Origin: Nyssa sinensis
Lineage: Eukaryota > Streptophyta > Magnoliopsida > Cornales > Nyssaceae
Direction: 5' to 3'
Assembly: GCA_008638375.1 (NCBI GenBank)
Contig: CM018032.1
Location: forward strand, 38,875,355 to 38,939,354
Length of the DNA: 64,000 nt
Below the pieces are notes generated by a model, which saw only the letters and a list, made by a program, of their open reading frames with translations, did not search any database and had not been told where the DNA came from. Below, piece by piece: positions 20,500-33,477 of the stretch. The stretch's first letter is position 1. Every line of letters starts with the position of its first letter. Both the position numbers and the translations under genes were made by a program.

Positions 20500-22741
20500 T
20501 TAATGAAATTCTCTTAGTACGTACTTGAAAGTTTTTGAATCCTCTTTATCCCTTTTCTTCATATAGTCCTAACTCGAGACACGTTACAACCCTTTTATGT
20601 TGATCGTTCTGATCCTAAGTAAGCATGTGGAAAGAGTGGTGGAAGTCTCATTTGTTAGTGCGCCTATCATAAGATCAATGTTTGTTTGTTACTTGTTCAT
20701 AGTTGCCTAATTCTTCATTGAACATGTACACCCCTTGTCAACTCCATAGAGAGAACCCCAACATGAAACACTTTTATACCCGTGAGATATGGAGTTGAAC
20801 CTTTTGCTTGAGATGTTCTTGATGTTGCATGTGTCATGGTTTGTGGTTAGATGGATATGGTTTGGAGCACACACACACACACACTCTCTATGAATTGCTA
20901 TAAGTGGTTTGATTGTTACAGAGTTTTTGAATTCCTAAAATTGCTTTGATTTGTGAAACTGAAAAAAAAATGTGCTTAAATGCTTTCTGTGTATGGTCTT
21001 CCTTGATCTCTTTTGCCATTAATGCATGGAAACTACTAGGGAGTAGCAATGAGTAAGTTAGGGGGTGTGATGAGTGAGCAAAAGTGCACTCTAAATACCC
21101 GATTATTGGATTAAATTGCTAGAAAGTGAATAAAATATTAGGTTGTGATTGATATTATTTTATTTAATTTTTATTTACACTGAGATTGGTTGGAACGGTA
21201 TTTTATAAGATTTTAAATCTCAAATATTGTAATATTTATTGGCGAGAGATAATTTATAATTGTGACTCAAACTTAATATTTTTGAACTGTATTATTCAAA
21301 TTATTTATTTAAATATTATGTTGATGATAGTCGTATTGCACTTAAAATTTGACACTCCAAATCGTCCAATAGGCCAAAACAAACAGTGCAGCAAAAGAAA
21401 GAAAAGGAAAAAAATGACATAAAAAAGCTGAAGCACTGGAGCAGAATGTTTAAAAAAAAAATAAAGAAAACCAAAGTGGGCTTTGTTGGCGTGGCTGCGC
21501 AGACTTGGAGCAACTGATTAGAGGCAAAGCAGATTTGGAATAAAGCTTGTGGGGCCCAGGTTGATGCGGCTGTTTGGTTCGTGAGCTGGGCTGTTGGCTT
21601 GGGACTTAGCAGCGCAGCGCCTGCTTGGGCATGCAACGTGAAACAGCTGGTGCAGTTGGTGGAGTGGGCCAAAGAGTGAAGAGGGGTTGCGTCGGCGGCT
21701 GTTGGGGATACAGAGAATAGAACCGTACAAATCAGAGAGGGCTGAACTGTAGCGGGTAAATTGGCTTGAGGGTGCGGCTTGTGAACGTGAAGTGGGCCCA
21801 GTCGCTGGCTTTGTGCGAGAGAGAGATCAGGTGTGCCAAAAGGCCAAGCGGCTGTGCTGTTTAGTAGGCCTAGGCTGATATATAAAGTAAAAGAAAAAAA
21901 AAACCAAGGGGGAAGAGAGCAGAGACCAATGGGCGGCTGCTGTACAGAAAACAGGGAAGAAGAAATCAAATGCAGTCAGGCCATGGCGGATTATTTCTCC
22001 GTGAGGTTTATGTTATCGGTTCTGTATATAGGTAACTAAATTTTTAAGTAGGATTAGGGATGAACTTGCACCATAAATGACTATTTTAATTTACTTTGAT
22101 TCATGTACATAGTTTTAATTTGTTAAATTCTTTATTAATCATTCTAAATTTATTGTTGAATTTTATTGTCCGAATAATTAAAGGTTTTAGTCCGTTTATA
22201 AATTCAGTCATGCTTTTTCTATTGAATGGATTAATGTTTTAATTATTTTTAGAACAATTAAATATTTATATTGATTTAATTCTCTGCTGCAGTATTGTTT
22301 GTCGGGTATATTGTCGTCATTGTATTTTATCAATGTGAATAATAAATTGAGTGATTTAAAGATGATGAATGATTTTTCGAAGGGTTATTTTTAGTTTAAT
22401 TTTGATGCATAATTTTAAATCTTCCGATTGAGATTTTTTAGAATTTAATTTCTCAATTGAATTATCTGTGAATTAAAAATAATTGAAATACCATATATGT
22501 GCAAGAGATTCCCGACACTCCACTGTTCGTTAAATTTGAATATTTTCTTCCATTAATTAATTTGTTTAATTTTTAATTTGTATTCAAAAATCACTTTTCT
22601 ATATTTTTATTTTCTCGTTAACCGTCTAATACTTCTGTAGTTTCAGAAATTCTGTTTATTATTCTTTTAATCTTGTCTCCCTATGGAATTGACACCCCAG
22701 AGTTACACTACAACTACCACGTTATTCTTTAGGCGTAATCA
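20500..22741 (+). mobile_element. Truncated LTR retrotransposon: 3' internal end plus LTR, Athila-like
   Basis: 20500-21057 looks like a 3' untranslated internal region. At 21058-21065 a TTAGGGGG purine tract is followed by TGTGATGAGTGAGC. The end, GAATTGACACCCCAGAGTTAC through GGCGTAATCA at 22741, resembles the 3' ends of plant Athila-like LTRs. That makes an LTR of about 1676 bp (21066-22741), a usual Athila size. No target duplication was found and no coding domain is left, so lineage and borders are tentative. Confidence 0.4.
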
Positions 22742-24109
22742 AAACTCAAGGGTAAACCGTTAGTATTATAATCAATGTCTTGTTATCATCAAAATTATCT
22801 GATTGCCCTTAAGTTGAAACCTTTTAAGGCTAACAATTCCCTTAGTTAGTCCTTCATAGTCTCTAATACCTTCACAATTCCCAGATTCATCAGTTCATTG
22901 TATATAACTTCCTATGCAGTGAATGTACCTAGTCTTGCTATATGCCTTACCCGTATACTCATTGACACATAGGTATATAAATTTTTCTCATAAAGTGCTT
23001 TTTGACTTCGCTTACAAGAAAGTTGACTATATAATGAAATAAAAGTTCTCTCAATTGATTTCTAACTTTAAAAGGTTTAAGATACCCTACATGAAACACA
23101 ATAATTTCTTATTATACTACTCGTTTGATTAAGCTGTAAAAAGGTATTGTTTGAGTTAAACAAATATTTGAGTTAAGTGATTATGTAAAAATATTAGTTA
23201 AATTAAACAGTTAAATATTGGAATGAACTGTTAAAAAGTGTTTAACATTTATTAAATAGAATAATTCATAATAGAATAGACTAACTTAATAAAAAGAGTT
23301 AAACTTACTAGCTTAACTCAAATTGTACTAAAATAAAAAAGTTGTAGGCAATAAATGTGATTTAGAATTATATCACAAACAACCTACTATCAATTAAGTG
23401 CTTAAAAAATTTCTCAAAAAACACATTTAAGTGTGGTAGAAAAGTTGAAGCAAATATAGCCATAGAGTGAAATTAAATCACAATTCTAAGTAGAAAACAT
23501 GTCTTAAAAATTAAGAAAATACAACATAACATCTGAACCTATAGCGTTGGAACAAATAAGAAACTCCTGTTCGAAGGAGACGGGATTCAAACGAGCTTGG
23601 AGAGGAAGATAGTAAGGAACCAAGTTTGAAAGTTCACACATTCAACAATGCTCCATTTTTCAATATCATGAACTGAATAAAAGGGTGAAAAGGAAAATAT
23701 AAAAAAATTAAAGTATGATTCCGCAGCTCCTTCCTCTCACATTCGGCTAGCGAAACCGTGCACTGCAAAGAGCAGATGGAGATGGACACGGGATTTTGAC
23801 CATTTTGTCTTTTACAATTTAAATAAATAAGTAGGTGTGGTGGTAGGCGGCTCCATGAATAGGAAGTACGAAGATAATGGAAGAGGAAGGGGCCATTTTG
23901 CACTGCACACATTGACAAAGGGGTTGACGTTAAGCAAAAGCCAAAGCATGCAACCAAAAACAAATATTACTCTCTCGCAAAATATCAATGCTCACAATTT
24001 ATCAACAACCCTCCTTTCTGACACAAGCCATTTTTATTTCCCACTACAGACATAGGGAGTGGGGTTCCCAGCCCTTCCACACCAACCATCTCTTTTCCCA
24101 CTACAGATA
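22742..24109. other. AT-rich intergenic DNA
   Basis: Nothing could be assigned. A candidate frame at 23963-23634 (minus) has no recognisable domain and is not called. Confidence 0.5.
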
Positions 24110-24530
24110 GGAAAATTTTTAAAATTACACTGATTTTTTTTATTTTATAAAATAATAAATACATACTTTTTTCTTGTCAAATTTTTTTTTTCAAAGTGAG
24201 GAAATTATCTCTTTTATTTATTTATTTTTTATATTTTTTAAATTTTGATCAAGTTATTTTAACTTTTTAAAGTTTTTTTACTTTTTTTATTTAAAAATAA
24301 ATTTAAAGTAAATAACTTATTTTTATTTTATGTAAAAATAAATTTAAAATTTTTATCAATATTTATTTAAAAAATAGAAAAAAATTGGTTAATATTTAAA
24401 AAATTGAAAAAACAAATATGAAAGAGAAAATTTTGTCATTTTGAAGAAAAAAATTGACTTAAAAAAGATATTTGTATATTATTTTATAAAGTAAAAAAAA
24501 TTAGTATAATTTTAAAAATATCAAAAAAAA
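24110..24530. mobile_element. Fold-back MITE-like inverted repeat
   Basis: The left half (TTTTTAAAATTACACTGA onward) matches the reverse complement of the right half (ending TTAGTATAATTTTAAAAATA) as imperfect arms of roughly 150-200 bp. A related copy is at 47319-47766. Very high A/T content lowers certainty on the borders. Confidence 0.45.
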
Positions 24531-26104
24531 TTAAAAAAATTATCATAAATATCAAAAAAAAATTAATATAATTTATTTAAAATTAAATCCTCTCTCTGTG
24601 CTTTTTTTATATATGTATAAATAGCTAAATACATACACATAATATATGTATGTATGTATGTGTGTGTATATATAGGCATCATTCCATCTACTACTAGTGC
24701 CACCTTTGTAATAAATTAGCCGCCAACTGCCGACCCGCTCTCTGGGTCAACCGCCACAAACACGACGCATTTCACCATCTCACTCTTTTTGACTGAGTCC
24801 TTTTCTTTCTTTATTCCCTCCCCCCCTCCCCAAAAAAAAATAAAAAAAATAAAGCCTGATTGATGGATTCGTGAAAAGAGTAGTAGGCATCCAAAGGCAA
24901 AAATTAAAAAAAGTTAATTACACACTTTTCTTTTTTAATTTTTTTATAATTGTAGATATTTCTTTGTGATTTAAAAACTTATACGGTTCCCTTTCTGATT
25001 TATGTTATAATTACAGAGTTCTTTCTGTTGTCAGTTACCGCTAACAAGGACGAAAATTACTGACAAACAAAAAAAAAATTACTAAATGTTCAAATTACCT
25101 TTACAAACAATATAAAAACTATATTATTCCCATAAAATAATAAAAAATAATAAATTAATCTTGTCTTAAAGCCTTTAATCTTCTTTCACCCTCTGGTCAC
25201 TTTACCTAAAACTAAAACTTTCCCAATAGAGTTTGCTAAATATAAAATATTTATTAAGCCCAGTTCACCAGGAAAAAAAAATCATAAGCAAAATACATTT
25301 AAACAAAACATATTTTTTCATTTCACCACTCCTTTTCTTCATACATTTCATCTCCACTTTATGTTGTAGAAAACAAAAAATATCAAATTCTAATGAAAAA
25401 AGAGATAATCCATGAATACAAATGCAGGTAGGTATGTAAATTTAAGACTAACACATCAAATTCTATTGGTTTGTTTTGGATCAATTCCACCAATTTTTCA
25501 ATAAAGCTCCAATACCACTTAAATTCCCTCTCCAAAACAAGGCATTCCAATTGTATCCAAAAATTCTAATTTTACATGGAAAATGAAATAGAGAAAGAAA
25601 GAGAATCATAAGCATAACATAAGTAGAAGACTACAATACAAGAAAGCAAAACATGACCAAGTACTACAATACAAGCAGAAGACAATCATACGAGAATCGA
25701 AAATTCATCAGCCAAGAAAGAGCATTAGCCCTTAAACACCAACCACAACAATGAATCAACAGCTTCTGTAGAATCAATCAAACCATGCCTACCATACAAA
25801 TACCATCCAAACAGAGGCAGCTTTTGGATTTGTTAGAGAGAGAGAGAGAGGGGAGATAACCCAACCATCATCCTCTTACCACCATATAATAATCAACCCC
25901 AAAATTTCCTAATTTCACCTCTTAAAATATCCCATCGCTGATTACCCAACTACCTCTATCACCAATTCGATGATATGGAAGTCCCTAACCATCAAGAGTT
26001 AGAACTTGTAAAAATCAATCACCGCCAAAGCATTACAAACCGATCCACATGAGATTGTCTTTTTTTGAGTGAGATGCAGAGGAGTTCGACAGCCACAGAG
26101 TAGG

Positions 26105-26345
26105 GCGGTGGAGATGAGTAGTAGTGTAACAGAGACAAAAATTAAGTGAAGAGAGGGCGGTGGAGTTGGACGGTCGCGTGACAGACGGTGGAGAGGGGCG
26201 GTAGAGATAGGTCGTGGTGAAGGGCGGTTCTATAAAGAGAGAAAAAAAAGAGGCGGTGGGTGCAGTTGGATGGTCGTGACAGATGGTGGGTAGCAACCCC
26301 GTGGGTGACGACTAGCGACAGCAAGTGATGATCAATGGTGATGGC
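26105..26345. repeat. GGCGGTGGAG-rich degenerate repeat segment
   Basis: GGGCGGT/GGCGGTGG motifs recur at irregular spacing. The segment is much richer in G than its surroundings. No coding domain. Confidence 0.4.
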
Positions 26346-26579
26346 TGGCGACAATCGGCGACGGTCAACTGTTGTGGGCAACGGCCGGCCAACTGTTGTG
26401 GGCTGCGTGTAGAGGTGGCAAATGTTATTCAAACCTATAGAGTTGCCCTAATCCGTCCACTAATTAATAGATATAGATAACTCACTTAGTTAATGGGTAA
26501 AAAATGAGTTGGGTAATAAGAAACTCATCAATTTAACGGGTCAAAATGAGTTGAATATGGTTGTTGACGGGTTGAGAAT

Positions 26580-27087
26580 AGAAAATAACAAAATAACATA
26601 AGAATATATATATATATAAGAATACATATATATATATCTATATAAAAGAATATATATATCTCCATTTGGAAAAAAATAAAATAGTAAAACATATACAATA
26701 TATAATCATGATAACTAATAGGTATTTCATAAACAATTTGATAATTATAAAACTCAAAATTCACTTTCTCTCACTCTAAAAATTGATAAACTCTTAACTA
26801 TTTAAAAATATTAATTAGTGATTTCATATAATTATACATGGCATATATGTATAGTATATTATATATATATATATATATAGTATACTTATATATGTCATAT
26901 ATATATATATTTAGATACAGTACATATATCTATATCTAAATATATATATGTGACATATATAAGTATACTATATATATATATATAATATATGCAATGCATA
27001 TATACATAATACTATAGTACAGTGCATATATATATATAATATACATAATACAATATATATATATATATACATATATAATAACATATA
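26580..27087. repeat. (TA)n/(ATAC)n microsatellite tract
   Basis: Almost pure alternating TA with short interruptions. It is the target into which the solo LTR at 27088 inserted and continues at 27617-27850. Confidence 0.85.
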
Positions 27088-27616
27088 TGATATACCACAA
27101 ACCGACACACCAATCATATTGAGACACGTGTACTTACGGAGCTAATAAAACTCGATCATCCAGAGCAGGCGAAGCCTTTAGAGCACTACTATGCACTTAT
27201 CCTCCAAAACTCATGTTTGGAATGAAATTCCACAATAGCTCATCACCGCCTTACAGATACCGAGCAGGGATAAGGAAACCGTCTTCCACAAGGAAACTGC
27301 CACTTATGGTTATCTCAATTATGGTTATATTCAACAAGGTAACTGCTATCTCCGATGATGCAATCCCTATATTCATAGCTCCGAATCCTAATCAACTTGG
27401 GAGAGCCATCGCCTATAAATTAAACCTTAGAGGTACGCTTTATTTTCGATGCTCATTCTTTGACTTTCATTACCGTCTTTTTAATTCAGTTTATTGACTT
27501 AAGTATCGGAGCGGTTACCGCCGGAGCCAATCCGGTGGCCCTCTGATTCCCCCTTTTTTGGGTGTTCTCCAGGTCGTGAAGCCCAGATACCTAGCGAGCC
27601 AAAAAGTGCAGCATCA
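27088..27616 (+). mobile_element. Solo LTR of the E1/E2 family
   Basis: 529 bp from TGATATACCACAAACCGACA to AAAAGTGCAGCATCA, closely related to the E2 LTRs. A 5-bp duplication ATATA flanks it (27083-27087 and 27617-27621), although in TA-rich DNA. No internal region remains, so it arose by LTR-LTR recombination. The CACGTG motif and TATAAATTAAACC are kept. Confidence 0.88.
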
Positions 27617-28728
27617 ATATATATACATACATAATACAATATATAATATAATATGTATATATACACACACATATATATATATATATATATAAAATATAGT
27701 ATGTATATATATACACACACATATACATATATATATAATACAATATGTATATATATATACACAATATATATACAGTACACATAGTATACTGTATATATGT
27801 GTATGTGTATATATATACAGTATAATATATATAACACTCACATATATACATATTAATTTTTTTAAAAAAAAACAGAGAGAGTTCGGTTCTCGGGTTGGTT
27901 CAGTTTACTCGAATTTTAAACTGAAACTGAACCGATCTATTAATTTTCTAATTGTATTTTTGACTTTCTTTTAGTAATGATGTTTTATTAGATTTTCAAG
28001 ATATCCAAAATAAAACAATTATTGTGATTATTTAAAAATAATGTTTCTTTTATTAGAATAAAAAAAAAATTGGTTAGATTTAGGTAGACTCGACTCGTAT
28101 GTGATCCAACTATTTAATTACGAATCAAATATAAATTTAACCTGTTTTAATTTGATCCGTTTTTAACCCGTCCAATTCGTTCATTTTGTCAAGCCCAACT
28201 GCGTGCAATAAGAAAGATGATAGAGAGAGACGATAGGATGAGAGTTTCGGTTAATAAGTAACAAATAGTTGGAATTTTAATATTTTATATTATTTAATAA
28301 TGAGGGCAATTTGATATTTTTATCTTTTTCGTTACAGTAGTTTAATGGATAATACTGACAAGAGAGACATGTAAGTTTTTAAATTATTAGAGAATTATCT
28401 GTAATTATTATAAATTATAGAAGAAATAAGTATAATTAATTCAAATCAAAAAGATAAAACAACCTCTAAAATGGAGAAGGAATTTAACCCACTTTCTTTC
28501 TTTGAAATATGTTACCAAATCCGCCATCTTCTCTTTTCTTTTCACTGCCAAGGGATCTACATTATTTAGAGAGAAAGCATCCGGTGTTGTACAAGAAATG
28601 AACTAACAACTAAATCTCCTTCGAGATGGAGCTGAGTCATTGAGCTCAACAATGCTGTATTGTTACTCCATGTCTCAACACTTGGTACAGCAAAACCATT
28701 GCTGGTTGATCGGTGATCTAAGAAGACT

Positions 28729-30069
28729 CTAAAATGAGACCACTTGTTCTGCAACAGAGAGACTATGGTTGTGCTCGCCTTCGTAGGTGACAATCAACAT
28801 CGTTGGATCATCCAAAGCTCTTTCTACGTGTTTACGTGCTGGGCACCCTCTTACGCTGCTGCACTTGTAGTAACTCCTGTTAAAACGCAAATATATGACT
28901 CGTAACTCATGGGCGTGGAGCGGTCAAACTCACTTCCAATTTTCTAAGAGAAAACCACGTAAACTCAGAAGATTCTAAAGCATTTTTAGACCAAAGAAAG
29001 GGTAAGATAGTATTTCGAACGCCCAAAGGGCAACAAGTCATTTCACACTAGAGAGGCAAGGACGATTCAACAACCGAGTGGATGACTGAGTCAAGACAAG
29101 AGTACCTTGGGTGTGGAGACCCTTTAATGGGTCTGTCCGTACTTCCTCCAAGAATAATTATCAGGTGGAATGTCGGCCATCTTCATGCTTATCGCCGGAA
29201 CCTTAACTACCCTCTTCAGTCGTAGCTTTCTGCTCTCATAAACAATTGTATATAATCAATCAAAATCAAAGGATCACCAAACACATGTACATGCATACCC
29301 GTATAATTTAGATGAGAGAGAGAAAGACAGGGCTCACCTCCTCTTGGAACAATGGCATCGACCGGAAGAGCCACTGCACTTGCCGGATACCCCGTTCTCC
29401 GAAGAATTGCACTTCCTCTTCAATGACGACGAAGACAGCGTTGGCCTTACCCCCGACGAAACCCGAGACAGATTCGTAACCTGAAACGCTGACGACGAGG
29501 AAGGCTGCTTGCTATCCGTATCGCCCGTCAACGACGACATGAACGAATTCAAACCAGAAATCGCCGGCGAATAGGAGAAATTAATTGTCTTCGACGCCAA
29601 ATCCTTCCTCTCAATAACAACATTTTTCATGACCATCACATGATCATGCTGAGGCTGAATATGATGAAGATGATGGTGAGGGACCTGTTGGATTGGTGTT
29701 GGACAGTAAACCTTGGTTTCAGAGACTTCTTTGGGCTGATGATCAGAGATCTGATTTGTAGGTGAACCCAAAGGTGCTCTTCTGAACCGGGCATGGCCAG
29801 TTCTTGTTCGGCCCAGAAGAGAAATGACCCTCTTGAACTTGGTCACGGCCACGTCAGCAACAGCTCTACAGTCCATCTCTATCTCCATGGACGACCTTTG
29901 CTCCGAGGATGATAACTGACCCTCCTGTTGTTGTTGTTGAGAGTGAGATAGCAATCTAATGAGCTTCTCAACATTCTCAAGCCCCAGAGGCTGCTTCTTG
30001 CACAGCATTCTCTTCTAATTGATTTGCAAAACTTCCATTTCTGTAACCCATCATGAGCTCTACAGCCAT
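28729..30069 (-). pseudogene. WRKY transcription factor, group IId, with two frameshifts
   Basis: Exons on the minus strand: 30069-29338, 29229-29106 and 28876-28729, with GT-AG introns. The last intron sits at the usual WRKY PR/GYYK position. Exon 1 begins MAVELMMGYRNGSF and includes [10 protein letters not shown], the plant zinc-cluster motif [20 protein letters not shown] and [10 protein letters not shown], all group IId marks (WRKY7/11/15/17 relatives). Exon 2 has VPAIS and [12 protein letters not shown]. Exon 3 has [20 protein letters not shown] and EGEHNH, so the C2H2 zinc ligands are present. Lesion 1: an extra G in GGGG (29982-29985) puts the first 28 or so residues out of frame. Lesion 2: two bases are missing right after WRKYGQ (about 29131-29134), giving a stop two codons later. 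Splice sites are intact, so the gene decayed recently or the assembly has errors here. Such factors bind W-boxes and tune defence and senescence. Confidence 0.88.
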
Positions 30070-30207
30070 GACTGCACCACCATCAACACCGGGCAATAGA
30101 AGTGTAAAAGAGAAGACGAGAAGGGCATCTTTGATAAAAAACGGTCGTCGTAGACTTTGAGGGACTCTAGTAGTAAGAGTAATACTAGTCAGTCTCTCAC
30201 TTCATCT

Positions 30208-30213
30208 GGTCAA
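30208..30213 (-). promoter_or_regulatory. W-box upstream of the WRKY gene
   Basis: Minus-strand TTGACC, about 140 bp before the start codon. W-boxes in WRKY promoters often allow self- or cross-regulation. A single short motif can occur by chance. Confidence 0.35.
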
Positions 30214-30299
30214 AATGATGCCATCGGAGAGACCGAGGGTAGAGTAGTCCAATTGGTGGCCAATGATCTGTTGCTCTGTCATATCAAAAAATTATCATT

Positions 30300-31971
30300 A
30301 TTTTTCATTCAAATATAACTCATGAAAATAAATATTTTGAATAGAATTTTTAAATAAATTTAATATTATTAATTAGTTAATATCTGTCACGCATAATTTA
30401 ATTATACTTATTAAATCGATAAGAGACCAATAAATATTAATTTATATAACATTGCACCGTCAAAGGTAGGTAAGAATAAGATCCAACCACATAAGTATAG
30501 CCCATAGCCCATAGGTGGTCTGTTATCGAGTATTGTGCAGGAATATGAAAGGATATGTGGGGGGATTGACCTTTTCCTTATTGTCGGGTCCACAAGAGGT
30601 GAATTTGTCTAATGCGTTGTTAGGAAAATGTTTGGGGAGAGATGAGTTCAAACTACGCGGTTTGATTTGTGTGCGAATGGGAATTAGATTAGTTGTTGCT
30701 TAAGTGTCATGTGGTTGACTAAAAATCACTTTTTCTTTTTGAATTATTTTAATGCACCTTTTTATTGTTATTTGTTAAATGCACGGAATATTTCGATTTC
30801 AATTTTTTTTTTTTTATAAATTAGTTAGGAAGAATTCTAGTGAATTTATCGGTATTAGATTAATTTATTTTTTATCACAATTAATTCATTCTTTAAATTT
30901 TAGTTGATAATGATTGACGAAAAAAAATTTAAACTCGACACCTTTAAATTTTAATTACATCTCTTAACATATGCAATTGTAAAAATAAGACTGCTTTTTG
31001 TCATCCTTAATTAATCATCTATGTTTCTTTTTTTAATTTTTTAGATCTTTTTTTTTTCAATGGTACCCTTGTGACATTATTTCTAAAATTTCAAATTTTT
31101 TTCTACTCATTTTTCTTAGTTTCACATTATTATGCATAAGACGTTGCACTCTTTAAAATGGGTTATCCACCACTACTTGGTGAAGAATTTTATGGTCATG
31201 TGTTTGTTATTTATTATATGGTTTCTTGCTAAAAATGTTGCAGTTGAAAATGTATATGGGCGTATAATTGTTGATTATACATGACAATGGTCCTTTGTAG
31301 TTTGCTGGTATCTTGGTGAGTGATTAGGTGTGGTCTTTATATATATTATTTAAATATAGATTCTAGGTGGACCTAAGATTTCGTTCGAGACATGACATGA
31401 GTTCAAAACTCAGTGGATACATACACATTTAGGCAGAATTTTACCAATTTCTATAATTGTACTTTAAAATAATAAACAAATTCTAGTTAGCACATTGCAA
31501 TAGTGACCTAAATGGGTACCTTTTTTATACGCTAAGAATAGAAATTAGCTCAATATTACGATACGTGTCCATTATGTTCTGAGCCACAAAAATCAAACAT
31601 ACTTGGGGATCTTCTGAGTTGCACTTTACAGAACATCGACAGAGGAGATTTTCGAACTGGTCACTACCTTCCATGAGCTACCGACCTTAAAAAAAGGAAA
31701 CAATGTTCAACATGGTAACTTTCATCAGTGGATATTTTCGAGTCTCGATCTTTATGGTTCTTAATACTATTCTAATTTAGGTATCTAAATAACCTATAAA
31801 TAAGATTCCAAGATACGCTATCTTTCCATGCTTAATTATTCACTTTAATTACTATCATTATTCCTTACTAACTTTGTCATGGGAACAGTTACTACTCGGA
31901 CTTTTTCAGTAGCCCTCCAACCTTGTGTTCTTGGCAGGAAACTAAAAAAGACAAGCCTCCGATCAGAAATT
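30300..31971. other. Intergenic DNA
   Basis: No gene, RNA or transposon recognised; low-complexity T runs near 30800 and 31050. Confidence 0.5.
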
Positions 31972-31976
31972 AATAA

Positions 31977-32646
31977 TGATGTTGCATTTTCTGTTCAGTA
32001 GGGCTTCCGCTTTTCGTTGCTTATCAAAAACTCAAAGAAAGGGATTAGAGTGCCACCGGGTTGGCTCCAATGGTAGCCGTTTCAATGATAAAGTTATTGA
32101 AAATAAAACGAAGACTGAAATTGAAAGATATTGAATGATTGAACATAATTGAAAAGCGCATTTTAGGGTTTTATTTATAGGCTGCGGGCCTCCTAAGTTG
32201 ATTAGGATTTGGAGACATAAAAGTAAGAATTTGAAGATACCCGTAAATAACAGTTGCCATGTTGAATTTTGTTTCCTTATTCCGAGATTGGTAGGGCATA
32301 TAAAGTAGTGACCAGCTCGGGATCCCTCCATGCAAATATTTTATTTTCCTTACTACGAGATCTGTAGTGTACTGATCGGTACCCCATTTCTTTTGGAGGC
32401 AGTGCTAGAGGTGGTGTACTGTTCGGTACCCTACCAGTTCTAGATGCGTTAGTTCTGGAGGCACCAGTTCCGGAGGTACTAGTTCTGGAGGCACCAGTGC
32501 TGGAGGTATACTGTTCGGTATCCCATCTCTGAATCCCTCGTGCCTATTTGATCTGGATAATACAATCCTTCTTGATTTGTACCCCAAAGAGTTCTGTACA
32601 TACAAGTATCATACTTTAAATATATTTGTCACTTTATGGTCCATCC
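31977..32646 (-). mobile_element. Solo LTR of the E1/E2 family, minus strand
   Basis: Begins TGATGTTGCATTTTC, the inverse of the LTR end GCAGCATCA, and contains the inverted TATA region (TTATTTATAGGC). It ends near CTTTATGGTCCATCC. It is flanked by AATAA (31972-31976 and 32647-32651). Short GGAGGCACCAGTTC-like repeats at 32455-32510 are unique to this copy. The last base of the LTR is mutated relative to the family. Confidence 0.8.
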
Positions 32647-32651
32647 AATAA

Positions 32652-32925
32652 CATTACTTTGAATTAGAAAACCATTTACGAAAAGAAAAAGAAAATTTGT
32701 TATACTATCAATTTTTAATAATTAATATTGAATAAGTTAATAATAGCTACTAATTAATAAATTTTTAATTAACTACTTTCCATCTATGATAATAATTAAT
32801 AATTTTTAAAAATATAAAAAATAAATGCTTGTGTGTGTGTATCTATTATAGAAAATGATTAGTGATGTTGAAATTTTAGTATTAAAAAAATCGAGGTTTA
32901 TTATAATTTAAATTAGATATGATAT
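32652..32925. other. Short AT-rich spacer between two solo LTRs
   Basis: No feature other than A/T tracts and a short GT repeat. Confidence 0.5.
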
Positions 32926-33477
32926 TGACGCTGCACTTTTTGATTATTGGGGCTCCGTTCTTCGTCGCCTGTCGAACATTCATAGAAAAAGATTAGAGGG
33001 CCATCGGGTTGGCTTCGGCGAGAGCCACTCCGATGATAAAGTTAATAAAATTGAAGTAAAAGACTGTAATTGAAAGTACTTGAATGACTGTAATTGTAAA
33101 GCATACATTTGGGTTCAATTTATAGGCTGTAAATTCTCTTAAATTAATTAGGATTCGACCTCGTAAAAGAAGGGATTTAATTGTTAACAAATAATAGCAA
33201 TTTTCATGTTGAACACTGTGCTCCATGAGAATAGGGGGTGAATGATATTTATGAATGACAGTTTCCTTGTTGCACACTGTTTCTTTATCTTTAGCTCGGT
33301 AGGGTACCTAAGGCTGTGACTAGCTCTGGACCTCCTTATGCAAATGCGCAGTGCCTTCTGTTCTGGAAATGAGCTCTGGAGCCTATATGTACACACATGT
33401 TCTAGATGGACGAGTTTTGGTTGTTCTGTACGTACACGTGTCATGTGGAGAATGATCTGTCACTTTATGGCGTATCA
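32926..33477 (-). mobile_element. Second minus-strand solo LTR of the family
   Basis: 552 bp from TGACGCTGCACTTTTTG to TTTATGGCGTATCA, the inverse of the family LTR. A perfect 5-bp duplication GATAT flanks it (32921-32925 and 33478-33482). The ACACGTGT motif is kept near the outer end. Confidence 0.86.

Larger units (their letters stand above)
26410..28197. mobile_element. hAT-like element with nested solo LTR
   Basis: The left end TAGAGGTGGCAAATG and the inverted right end TGGGCTTGACAAAATG are hAT-style, with GGGT/ACCCG-type subterminal sequence on both sides. The flanks are GCTGCGTG (26402-26409) and ACTGCGTG (28198-28205), an 8-bp duplication matching at 7 of 8. Without the nested LTR it is about 1.25 kb, AT-rich and without transposase. 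Confidence 0.55.
24913..28447. mobile_element. Mutator-like candidate with long terminal inverted repeats (3.5 kb)
   Basis: 24913-25140 aligns with the reverse complement of 28447-28250 at roughly 70% by eye. Shared landmarks are TTAATTA near the outer end, ATAATT..AGAT, ATTTAAAAACTTA, TGTCAGT and CAAATT.CC. Long TIRs with unrelated filling are typical of Mutator-like elements. No transposase is visible, and no clear 9-bp target duplication was found. Two separate MITEs in opposite orientation would be the alternative. Confidence 0.42.

Noticed and set aside
21316..21969. 217-codon open frame on the minus strand
   Set aside because: Biased composition (Ser, Leu, Phe, Ala), no recognisable domain, and it lies inside a probable LTR.
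26033..26432. Two overlapping minus-strand open frames rich in His/Pro/Thr
   Set aside because: Encoded by the degenerate GGCGGTGGAG repeats; overlapping frames with no domain.
27499..27851. Tyr/Ile-rich open frames
   Set aside because: They are translations of TA/ATAC microsatellites and part of a solo LTR.
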